Assembly (NCBI RefSeq): GCF_900496995.4
Contig: NC_044007.1
Location: 74,500,742-74,564,741, forward strand
Direction: 5' to 3'
From: Aquila chrysaetos chrysaetos
Taxonomy: Eukaryota; Chordata; Aves; Accipitriformes; Accipitridae
DNA: 64,000 nt
The stretch's first letter is position 1, and every line of letters begins with the position of its first letter. The position numbers and the translations under genes are program-made. Below, piece by piece: positions 24,601 through 35,243 of the stretch. Below the pieces are notes generated by a model. It did not search any database and was not told where the DNA came from. It saw nothing but the letters and a program-made list of their open reading frames with translations.

Positions 24601-24686
24601 GGTTTAGTGGTGGACTTGGCAGTTCTAGGTTAACAGTTGGACTCGATGATCTTAAGGGTCTTCTCCAACTGAAATGATTCTATGAT

Positions 24687-27600
24687 CAATGTAGTTTCAT
24701 GTGTTTGCCACTGCAAAAGTTCCTGAAAAAAACCCTCCTTTTTGAATATGTGTAAAACATCTTCTTATTTCTGTTCCACATTCCCTTTGCATATCTCAAA
24801 GATTATAGTTTTGAAAATAATACACAGATTTTGGTAGCTGCTTAATATTTAATTGCTGGAAAATAAAAGAAATCTTTGCTGCTTTTACGGTGTGAATGCA
24901 TCATCTGATGTCTTATAGCAGACATGTTAATTAAATACTATGCCATTAATCCCTCGCAGTTTTACCTTTCTCTCGTGAGCCTAAGACATTAATAAAGCAA
25001 AGATGGCACATTATAAGAATGTATTTTCAGAATTTTGGTTTGAAAAGCAGCTCTTTATTCCACAGTGCTAAAGAATCTGTAGATGTTGCAAAGTAAGATG
25101 TGAAATGTTGTGAATAATTACATTTCTCATCTAAGTTTTAACTTGAAGTATCTGAAGGTAATATAAGGTGCAGTACTATAAAAAAAAGTATTATTCAAAT
25201 GTTATTACAGAAAATATTTTTTGAGACTTAAGGTTAATTTTTCTAATGTCTCAGAAAAAGATGTCAGTCTTATGAAGCAGATATTTTTAAGAAGCCTTCT
25301 GGAACAAGGCTGGATTACAGTTCCAATTTTGAAGATTCTCTATAACTTTTTTGGACACACCAAATGATTGTCCAGTACTAGATCTATTTAGCTTGGCACC
25401 ATAATTAAAGGTTGTGTCCCATCTATGTGTTTTGCTGGTGGGAAAATCACTGATACCCAAATAAAGAAGTCTTTTTTTTTTTTCTTGCTTGATTCTATTT
25501 CTGAATGGATTTTCATGGTTATACGTATTTTTTTCACTTTTTTTTTTTAAGGTGAATTTGCAAGAAAACAGGTTAATTTGTGGACCCATGCAAACATGAC
25601 AAAACAAAACACCTAAATGAGAAAAGTAGCTTTTTTTATTGTTGTTGTCTTTTTACCTTTGGCAGCCCTCAACTCCAGGGTTTCTGTTGTATGAGTTCAG
25701 ACTCCAAGAGCACTGCACAGGCTCTGGCTTTTGTTTACCATTTACTGAGGATGATACATATGATTCTGTCTACCAATGCCTGACCAGAGGGAGTTTTCTG
25801 TAAGATCACTGAGGTGATACTGCTTTATCTGGATGTTATTCCCAAGAAATCTGTCTGTAACATTATGGAATCTATACTCTAGATTTATCATCTGTGGAAC
25901 TGGACAAGAGCCACCCCTGGGCATCAGTATGTACTTGTTACTGCTTATAGGTACTTACCTCTCAAGAGGCCATCAAGTCTCACGTTGTGATTAAATAAAC
26001 GCAAAGGAGGTCAGAAATTCTCAATCATTAGCACTTAATTTATATGAGAGTATGCTTGAAGTTAAAATAAAAGTTTAGGGCAAAATGCTGTCTGATTCTG
26101 GCTGAATGTAAGACAACATGAGGCCATTTAGTTGTGTAGTTCAAGGATTTACGAGTGTCATCTTCTGATCAAGCAATTAATTCAGCTCGTGGGCTTCTCC
26201 CGAGCACCCTCTCTCTTGAGTATCTCTTGCGCAAGGTCAGTCCAGAGGCTTGGGTGGCAGCGGTCTGCTCCTGACTGCCACTGCAGGGCTGCCCGTGGTC
26301 TCTGGTGTGTTGTTGAGTGGCTGAAGTAACTGTGGAGTGGGGCAGCTCAAAAGTGCATGCGCCCTCTTGTGCAGGTGCGGTAAGTCTCACATTTTTAGCA
26401 TGTACTCCCCTGACTGTGCCTGCTCGGTGCGGTCATTCTAGCACCCAGACAGGTAACCCTGACCCTTGGGCTCCCGTGGACCCGATCAAGCGAAGATGGT
26501 CGCAGCGCATCCCTTCCTGCCACTGACCGAGTTATGTTTCTGACCTTGCTGAAGAACTTGGATACCACTAATCTAGGATGACACTCCATATAAATAAGAA
26601 ATAGTTGAGATTTACTTGGTGTTCACATATTGAATCCAGTATATTGTGCCTGAAAGGAAGTTAACTTGTATTTAGGCTAGAACATATCCATCATGGTCTC
26701 ACACCTTCATTTTCATCTTCCCTTGGTAGTTTGTTCTAATAGTTAATCACATGTGTTTTTATAAAGTGTATATAATATTTTGGTTTGGTTTAATTCTTCT
26801 GATTGAGACTGCCAACTGCCCCTTCTTCTTTAGTGCCCAAGATGCCCCTGTGAAGTGTAGTTTTCTAGTCATCTTTAAGGTTAGAGGCTTTTTCCTGCCA
26901 TATAAAGTGAGGTCCTTAAGTAACTCAATTTAAACTACCTTTCCTCTTTTGCATCATTCTCTTTGTAGTGTGGAACCTATTAACAGCATTTGAGTGCTGG
27001 TCCCACATATGGTCTTGTTCTTACCCACTGTGTTGGTTGTACATCCTTAACCTTGTTTCCCACACTACTGCACTTGATTCTGTGTTCAGTGGCTTGTCCG
27101 CTATAAACTCCAGGTTCTCTGCAGAATTACAGATTTCCAGGAAACAATCAGTTCTCCAGTGCATAAGTGTAGCCTGACTTCCTTGTTTGCAGGTGAATGA
27201 CTTACGGCTTATGTTGCATCAGTAATTAAATAGATAAAAATGTCATCAGTCTTGCGAGAAGGCTGCTAAAAACTCCCACATGTAGTTACGATTACTTACT
27301 GCTGATCCCATTTTGAAAAATCTGTCAGTTTAATAATCTTATATATCACAGCAGGTCCTGAAGGGGCAAAAAAAGAATGAGTTCCTCTTTTTGTTAGGTG
27401 GTGTATAAATACAAACAGTTTTCCCCAAAGAGCTTATTGCAGAAATAGACTGCTACAGGAAGGGCTGGAGTATCACCAAAAAAATATTAGTGAGTATGAG
27501 TGAGGAGATTATGATTGTTACAGATGAGGTTTTATGGAAAAAAGTTTGAGGGAGTCCAGATAGAGGAGAGAATGGTAACATGATACAGATCTAAATTTCT

Positions 27601-29579
27601 TAAAAGTTTTCTGAAATTTCCCAGAATTCTAATATTGTAAATAAAGTTACCCTCAATGGACTGTCTGTTTTAAGGAATTTGTGAGGATTTCTTGGCCATT
27701 AATAATAAGTATATTAATCTGATCAGCTAAGATTACTGATATCCTAACTCATTAATTTTCCACACATCTAGACTGTATCACTTACTTACAATCCTCGTAA
27801 CACAGCATCTCCTAAACAAAGTGTATCAGTCTCTGACACATTAAGTAGACCCCCCAAATCCTCTACTTTTCTCATGTTCCTGAAAAAAAGACCTGTTTGC
27901 ATGCATATACATAATTTATATATTGTCTATATGCTACCTTTCTGGCCTCTTTTAGTGTAAGTTCAAAAGCACAGTGCTGAAATTTGTAGATTATTCAACA
28001 TTCCTTGTCAATTGGTAGGAAGCTGAGAGAAGTGCTAATGATAGCATTTCCATCTTGGACAGTATGCAGATCTGTATTATAATTCCTATAGCTAACTAAG
28101 AAGGAGAAGTTCCATATACTTAAGTTGCTATGAAATATGATTATTGTCTGTGCGAATAGGTATGTAAAAAACAGTACACTGAAATAAAAGATTATTTCAA
28201 TCATTACAACTTCTCGAACTGAACTAACAAACTGAAAGGGATTTCAAGCTGAGGGTGACTTTCAGGTGTGCCCAGTGCATTTACAGTGCCCTGAGACTTA
28301 ACTTGAGATTTCTGCAGTTTACAAAGCGATTCTCAGCTGATGTTTACTATTCTGAAGACCAGAAAGATTGAAGAAAAAAGCATATAATCTTTCCACAATA
28401 CTTATCTTTTCAGTCAACCTTGTCTTGTCTGAGTATGTAAATAGATGGGAGAAGATAGTTCCTGTGATATGGAGGAAAGGAACTTAAAGCAGTAATCTGG
28501 GTCAAAACATTTCTAGCCTTTTGAGGCACTAATGCAAGTGTTTATTTAAACAGAATCTGTACCTCAGTGTTGTAAGAGACTGGTTAAAATATTGAACTGT
28601 GTTATACAGTAACGGAAAGACGCACAACACTTTGCATCGTTTCTTTGTAATACTGCAGTATTTTTTTCACAAGCTAAATGGTAGTATTAATATATACTTA
28701 GATGGAAAATCATCACTCCTGAACAGTGGGTATTTCTAATTCTTTTAAGTCTGAATTGAATTATCAACCTATTATGGTGCTGGGAAATGGTTTAAGGAAA
28801 TGTACTATAGAAGATCCACACAGAATACCTGTGTTTTGTCAGATGCTCTATTGCTTGTAATTCTGAAAACCATATGGACATTTAGGACAGCATTTACAGT
28901 GTTTATTTTCAAAGAAAGAATTTAGTTGCGCAAATAAGGATGTATATATTTCTCTACAGTCAATGAAAAGAAGTAGGCTTTTCTAGCCTGTGGATCAGTG
29001 GTAGTCTGGAAGCTATTGGAGGTGGTTTGTGAAGCATGTGTCTGTGTAAAACTTTTACTGGCAATTGTACTTGATAAATACTGACACTTGCAGTTGCATA
29101 GGTACAGCCTTAAGCATAAAAAAGAATCAAGATTAGCTGGTAACATGACTGTAAACCCTTTAATCATTAATTTGGATAAAATGCATATACCAGAATCACT
29201 AGTAATTAATAATTTTCTTGACTGGGAGGATTTATATTACCTCAATTTCCTGCATTGCCATTAAAACACGTAAGTATTGGAATTGTAATTGTAAATCACA
29301 GCAACATACCTGTTGATGGTTTTCTTTCCTTTAATTTCTGTTAATTATTTCTATGAGAAATTTCAAATGGTAATGGCATACTGCTGAGGCAGAAGGATGT
29401 AAAACTGTTTCTCATGTCGGACAGGATAATGGCAAAGTATCCAAAGGTCAAGAGGAGTGTTGGCTATATTAATATAAAAAGGTAGCCATAACCTAAGCCA
29501 TTACCCAAGCATTGTCCAAGTGATGAGAGAATATTCCACTTCGAGTGAGACACAATCTATAAGTCTTCAAAGGGCTGAT
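24687..29579. other. Mostly unique non-coding DNA
   Basis: AT-rich DNA without a recognised gene. A GC- and CpG-richer patch at about 26150-26540 has overlapping frames on both strands and two donor-like GGTAAG/GGTAAC sites, but no recognisable protein. Elsewhere there are only short T- and A-tracts (for example near 25472 and 25540). Confidence 0.5.
26361..26372 (-). promoter_or_regulatory. CTCF-like site, minus orientation
   Basis: GCCCTCTTGTGC fits the reverse complement of the CTCF core (GCCMYCTNSTGG) at all positions but the last. It lies in the GC-richer patch. Motif only. Confidence 0.25.
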
Positions 29580-29660
29580 ATAATCATAAAAGTTTAGGTC
29601 TGGAAAGAACCCCAGGAGGTCATGTAGTTCTTAACTCTACTCTGAAGAAAAAGCTACCTG
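29580..29660 (-). mobile_element. Probable ancient CR1 3' relic
   Basis: The + strand reads AATCATAAAAGTTTAGGTCT, then GGAAAGAACCCCAGGAGGTC and ATGTAGTTC. This is the order found in the complement of a CR1 tail (tail repeat, then GGAAAGGACC..GGAGGTCATCTAGTCC). It is short and diverged, so the family call is tentative. Confidence 0.5.
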
Positions 29661-30535
29661 CTTGGAAACCCTCTGCAGAGATGCTGATCTTATCTATTCT
29701 TAAAATAGATATAAAGAAGAGCATAATAATATTCTATTATTACTAGATACCATGTATAGAGAGTAGTAATTGGAATAGCCTATTGTTGCCTAGCCTGCTG
29801 CTTCTCTCTGTATCTCACAGGAAAAAGACAAGAGGTGCCTACAAGGGCAGTATGTTACAGGCAGTAATAACCTGCAAAAGAAAAGCAAGATAAGAACCAA
29901 ATAAGTCTGTCCTAATCTAACGAAGTTTCTACTTTTATAAGAGAAGGCTGGGGAGTAGGGCCAGGGACTCTGTGTTGAATTATGTTTTCATCGTACTCTG
30001 ATACTTGATTAATTCCTTAATCCTTTGCTCTGTTTCTTATAGAAAGACCAATTTTCTTTCCTAGTCATATTCTCTGTCATAGTCTTTTCCTGGTGATATC
30101 CAGTTCCAGGCTTACTTCTGAAGTCTTCCAGTTAAATATTTCAGGGGAGTTTCTTCTTTATAAAGCCGATGAGATATGCGCAAGTTTGTGGAAACAATTC
30201 TCTTTGTAATCCAGAATTTGGGCTGTTACCTGAATAGCCATGTGTAGATCGTAGTGAAATTTGTTATTCGTATTGCTATTTTAATAATTGGTGCCTCAGA
30301 AAAATTACTTTTTCTTTCAAACCAGCTAAAGTGAAAGCCAGGAAATACGTCATGTCCCAAATTGTATAATCTTTATATTGCATCATTAGGTTGTATCATA
30401 ATGTGACAATACTTCCCATATTGCAAAACCAAGCCCAACTTAGAATGTCTCCCTCTGATCCACAAAAGGTATGATATAGTCCCATTGCCTATCCCAGTGA
30501 AGAAAGAGGCCGAGAATCTTAAAGATGGTAAGCAC

Positions 30536-31132
30536 TGTCCTGGTTTCAGCTGGGATAGAGTTAATTTTCTTCCTAGTAGCTGGTATAGTGCTGTGGTTTT
30601 GAGTTCGTTATGAGAAGAATGTTGATAACACACTGATGTTTTCAGTTGTTGCTAAGCAGTGTTTGTACCAAGTCAAGGATTTTTCAGCTTCTCATGCCCA
30701 GCCAGCAAGAAGGCTGGAGGGGCACAAGGAGTTGGGAGGGGACACAGCCAGGACAGCTGACCCAAACTGGCCAAAGGGGTATTCCATACCACATGATGTC
30801 AAGTCCCGTATATAAACTGGGGGGAGTTGGCCAGGAGGGGCGGCTCACTCCTCGGGAACTAACTGGGCATCAGTCGGTGAGTGGTGAGCAATTGCATTGT
30901 GCATCACTTGTTTTGTATATTCCAATTCTTTTATTATTATTATTATTGTCATTTCATTATTGTCATTATTATCATTATTAGTTTCTTCCTTTCTGTTCTA
31001 CTAAGCTGTTCTTATCTCAACCCACAAATTTTACTTTTTTTTCCCCGATTCTCTCCCCCATCCCACTGGGTGGTGGGGAGTGAGTGAGCGGCTGCGTGGT
31101 GCTTATTTGCTGGCTGGGGTTAAACCACGGCA
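30536..31132 (+). mobile_element. Avian ERVL-like solo LTR (copy 2)
   Basis: Same family and orientation as the LTR at 685-1256, beginning TGTCCTGGTTTCAGCTGGGA and ending CCACGGCA. The flanks carry AGCAC at 30531-30535 and 31132-31136; the terminal A is shared, so the duplication is 4 or 5 bp. A TATA box is at 30809-30816 with an ATGATGTCA element just upstream (30793-30801). It keeps two short blocks missing from copy 1 and so is closer to full length. No internal retroviral sequence adjoins it. The 111-codon and 68-codon frames inside (30646-30981, 30881-31087) are LTR by-products. Confidence 0.87.
30809..30816 (+). promoter_or_regulatory. TATA box of LTR copy 2
   Basis: TATATAAA occupies the same place as the TATA box of copy 1, with conserved flanks (ACTGGGG downstream). 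It is the presumed U3 promoter; activity is unknown. Confidence 0.5.
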
Positions 31133-31148
31133 GCACTTACTGATTTTC

Positions 31149-31160
31149 CTAATTAATTAG
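31149..31160. promoter_or_regulatory. 12-bp palindrome with TAAT cores
   Basis: CTAATTAATTAG is a perfect palindrome just outside the 3' end of LTR copy 2. It offers homeodomain-type TAAT cores, but is equally well explained by AT-rich composition. Confidence 0.18.
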
Positions 31161-34100
31161 TTCGGGAAGATGAACAAACTCCACAGGGCTATTTTGTTGT
31201 GTGGTAATTGTGTTTGGTAAGCAAGAGAACAACTGGATTGGAACATAACAGACTGGATATCATGTGCTGGAAATGAACTTCACTGGAAAATATTTAACCT
31301 GGATAAGAGCTTTATCTGAGATTTATATTCAGTCTCATTCAGACGGTTAAAGTTGTAATCCTGCACTGCATTATTTATGAATCCTCAGCATAGCTAGTCT
31401 TCAGTGCTGACCTCTCTTGCCCAGTTTAAGTGGGAGATGCGAGTAGGTGGTAAGGACCAGGGTACAGCTGGTAGAGAGACTTCCAGAGTGTTGTTTGCCT
31501 GTCTTTTACTTAGCTGATCTTAGGCTGCGGGAAGAATGGAGGAAGATGATGGGGCCTCTGTTACCCCAGTCCAAGATGGCATCTTTGACTAGTCTGGGTC
31601 AAAGAAACAGTTCTTCTTGCTTTCTTCAATTATGTATATCCCCACTGGCTGTGCCTGTATTCCTTCCAGACATTACAATGAGAGAAAGTGTCAGGATCAA
31701 GATAAACATCAAGAACAGGATTTCCTATTTGACTGTTCTGTTCAACCTCTTCCCTCCTCTGTGTGAAATGCAGAATAAGACTTAAGCAGCAGTAGAAGCT
31801 GCAACAGCACCCTTTCACCACATTTTTGCTTTTGCTCAAAAAGGGGCACGCTATATCACATCTAAAAATCTTAACACTTTGCAAACGGCAATCATTACAT
31901 GGGAATAAAGATGCAAACCTTCTGAGCCTTGTTTAACAGTTCACTGTTATATACTGATAGGACCATGTTACTAACTTCGTGCAGATCTATTTTACCATGG
32001 TTACTATAATGAAGGTTGTTGAAGCTGTAGTACGCATTTCAAGAGAAGATTTTGAAGTGAGTTTACATCCTTACAAAACCACTGCTTTTCCAGGCAGCTC
32101 TTGAGCTTTACATTGCTAAAGAGTATTCTAGAGGAAATATTCAGTATGTTTGTTCCAGTTTTATATTATTCACTAGTCATTTGCTATAGGCCAATATCAG
32201 AGATGGATATGGCTAGATGGATCTTTGTCAATGCAGTATGGCTTCTCTTATTCAGCTTTGAAAGCCTGGGGTTTTTTCTCTTTTCTTAACTATTAAACTT
32301 TCTATAGTTCATAACCCCCCTCCACTTTCCCCAAACTTGGAAAGAGTGGCATGCTTGTTTGTTAAAAAAAATCCTGAGAAACAAGTAAATTAACTTACAT
32401 GAAATTATGTGGTACTTCAGCTAATCTGCTGCTGTATACAGTTTACTTCTATCTAGAGTTAACTGCCTCTGTCCCTCTGCAGTATTGACTATGCTTCAAA
32501 TGTTGTATTATAAAAATAATCTATGTGTACTCAGAAATTTTCAGTACTATTTGGACTTAAAATGCTTCTAAGTAACTTCTAAACTTGAAAGATACTTTTA
32601 ACATAAATGTTTTTCATCAACAGATATTTGTTTTCATAATATATTATTCCTCTTTCCACAAGAAATAAGACTGCTTTACCAGAAATGATTACCTGCAATT
32701 TCTACTAAATTTCATTTTTTAAATGTTTGGTTTTCTTTTTTTCAGTTTGAAAGCCATTTGCAAAATGCCCTTCACGAATAAAGGTTTTTTTGTTTTGTCA
32801 CCCTACTTCTAGGCTGTGAAATCTAAAGTAAATAAACCAAATCATGTTTCTCCCAAAGAAACTTTTTTTTCCCTGGTGGCTTATCTAAAAATCCCTTTTA
32901 CCACTGTTGAACTAGAAGTAATTTATATACTATAATGTCATTGTGTTTCAAAAAAAGTATCCAAAAGGACTGATAATAGAGTCCATGAAATTTCCTTTTT
33001 AAACAGCTTCTCCTTTACAGCTTTCCCTTACTTAGAGGCAAACAACAAACTTTTTGTTATTATATTAACAAAAATAAGTAAAAGAACAAAGCTATGTCTA
33101 CTGACACTTAGAGCCGTATTAATTTCTTTCCATATTAAAAAAAAACCAGAAAATATGTTTCATTTTGGAACAGAGTAATAGAACAGAAACTAGTCAATTC
33201 ACTGTAGCCGAGCATGATTGGGGGCGTCTAAAGGTGCATGTTAGAAGGGAATAGGTAGGTGCCATTTCTATTATGAGAAGTAGGAGTTCATGCTGTGCCA
33301 ATTTCCCAAACAATTGAAACTCCGCCCACCTCCAATTTACTATGTAAGTTGAAAGCCATGCCTTTGTTCATGTCCCTTAGACAGGTAACACTAGTCATAT
33401 CTACTTATGACCTTTATTTTCAACTTTAATATTCGCATCATTTCACCATTAACTAGATCTCCTTTTGAATTATAGCAGTATGAATGTCAATAGATTCAGG
33501 AGGGTTTTTTCTAGGGCTTTTAGGATACTCAGTCCTCCTCATCTTCTCTTCAGGAGGGGAACAGATGGCTTCAGAAATTCCCCTGGACTGGAGTCAACAT
33601 GTCGTGAATAACACTGTGATCTTACAAAGACTTACTCCTATGCTTCAAGGCACTGAGCTCAGTGTGGCAACTGATGTGTTTGAAATTAAGCATCTGAACA
33701 AACCTTTGCAGCAGTAAACTCTTAAACCAGGACAAAATGCTGAAACCAAAGGAGAATGGAGTGTGAGATTTGTATTCTTGTTTTATTTCAAGAAAGATAA
33801 ACCCCATTCTTTTCTTCTCCAGATTAATAACTGTACAAAGAACAATTCTGCTATTGGTGTCCCTGTGTTTCTTTGCATAGTGCACCTTCATCATTACCAT
33901 GTTGCATACTAATAAATCATGGAAATTGCTTATTCTGATAATATATGCAGTTTTGCAAACTCATTTTGGAATAAGAGTTTACCAAAAAAAAAAAAAAAAA
34001 ATCCTAATGCTGTTTGTTTGGAATTGGCTGTTGAATGCTTGGGAGCCTTTTATAACCATAAAAAATTACAACGATACTCACTAGGGAGGGTTTATGAAAG

Positions 34101-34631
34101 GTGATCATGTAAGATAATTTTTACACAGGGAAATACTGAAAGAAGTTTATAAAAAAGAGCAACAGACCGCAATATGTAATTCTCTTAAGCAATAATAAAT
34201 TGCCCATATAGAATTAATGATCTCCAGACATTTCTTCTAAAAGACTTAAAAAGAACTAATTAATGTAGCACATTTCAAGCTAAGCAAATTGCAATGATAA
34301 ATGGGATTACTGGAAGCTATAAACGCAATTCGTAACTGAAGGAAAAGAGCAAAACATCACTCAGAACATTAAAGAATGCAATTAAGCAAAACATTTGGAA
34401 GTACTTAATTACATCTGCAGAGGATAGTTAAGTGAGATCTGGTGCCTTGCATTAGTAGCAATATCAAACCTTCAGAAGATTGCTTAAGCAAAAAGTAAGT
34501 AGACCATTTGCTGTCAGGATAATATCTGGTTTGACATGCAAGAAAAATATTCCTTTATTGATAACTTGTGCAAATATCTGAAAAATAAACAGATTATTAA
34601 TAATGGCAAAGTTTGAATTACAGGAAGACAG
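31161..34631. other. Unique non-coding DNA
   Basis: AT-rich sequence. The 112-codon frame at 31447-31785 (+) is overlapped by an 84-codon frame on - and shows no domain. CCAAGATGGC at 31571-31580 matches a YY1-type core. An 18-bp A-tract lies at 33984-34001. No repeat family is recognised. Confidence 0.5.
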
Positions 34632-34636
34632 GTGGG

Positions 34637-35238
34637 TGTCGTGGTTTAACCCCAGCTGGCAACTGGGGTGAGGTCACTCACCTCCCTCACAGTGGGATGG
34701 GGAAGAGGATCAGAAGGGTAAAAGTGAGAAAACTCCTGGGCTGAGATAAAGACAGTTTAATAGGTAAAGCAGAAGCCGCGCACACAAGCAAAGCAAACCC
34801 AGGAATTCATTCCCCACTTCCCACGGGCAGGCAGGAGTTCAGCCATCTCCAGGACAGCAGGGCTCCATCACGGTGACTAACGGTCCCTTGGGAAGACAAA
34901 CGCCATCACTCCCAATGCCCCCCCTTCCTCCTTCTTCCCCCAGCTTTTATCTGCTGAGCATGACGTCCTACGGTCTGGGATATCCCTGGGGTCAGTCGGG
35001 GTCAGCTGTCCCGGCTGTGTCCCCTCCCGACTCCTTGTGCCCCCCCAGCCTGCTCGCTGGTGGGGTGGGGGGAGAAGCAGAACAGCCCTTGGCTCGGTGT
35101 AAGCACTGCGCAGCAGTTACCAAAACATCCCTGTGCTATCAACACTGTTTCCAGCACAAATCCAAACCATAGCCCCATACTAGATACTATGAAGAAAATT
35201 AACTCTACCCCAGCCAAAACCAGCACAAAACCATCACA
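34637..35238 (-). mobile_element. Avian ERVL-like solo LTR (copy 3, distinct subfamily)
   Basis: Read on -, the element starts TGTGATGGTTTTGTGCTGG and ends GGTTAAACCACGACA. The 3' end is that of copies 1 and 2, but the 5' end and much of the middle differ. The flanks are GTGGG (34632-34636) and GTAGG (35239-35243), a 5-bp duplication with one mismatch, which suggests an older insertion than copy 1. A TATA-like ATAAAAG (complement of 34944-34950) and a TGACGTC CRE-type core at 34961-34967 sit where the U3 promoter should be. No internal region adjoins it. The 99-codon plus-strand frame (34873-35172) is antisense to the LTR and has no meaning as a gene. Confidence 0.83.
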
Positions 35239-35243
35239 GTAGG

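Larger units (their letters stand above)
23185..24686 (+). mobile_element. CR1 LINE with internal deletion (ORF1 end joined to RT)
   Basis: The copy starts in the ORF1 coding region, whose SGNH-esterase end is visible at 23226-23450. It continues through the inter-ORF region and the first few codons of ORF2 (near 23706), then jumps at about 23728-23732 directly into the reverse-transcriptase segment (SGVPQGSVL). It runs from there to the CR1 tail GATTCTATGAT (to 24686). The endonuclease and the first half of RT are missing, about half of the element. Frames are further broken by small indels and stops. Its 3' half matches the CR1 at 49.4-51.5 kb closely, including the unusual sequence GGATCACTTTTCTGAGG, so the two belong to one subfamily. 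Confidence 0.9.

Noticed and set aside
30646..31087. 111- and 68-codon plus frames
   Set aside because: They lie inside LTR copy 2 and include the low-complexity ATT stretch (poly-Tyr/Ile peptide). Not genes.
685..31132. The two parallel LTRs as the ends of one 30-kb provirus
   Set aside because: Each LTR has its own distinct target duplication and there is no gag, pol or env between them in the right order or density. They are separate solo LTRs.
33984..34001. A18 tract as the tail of a retroposed gene
   Set aside because: The sequence before it has no distinct composition, recognisable parent or target duplication. I read it as a simple A-tract.
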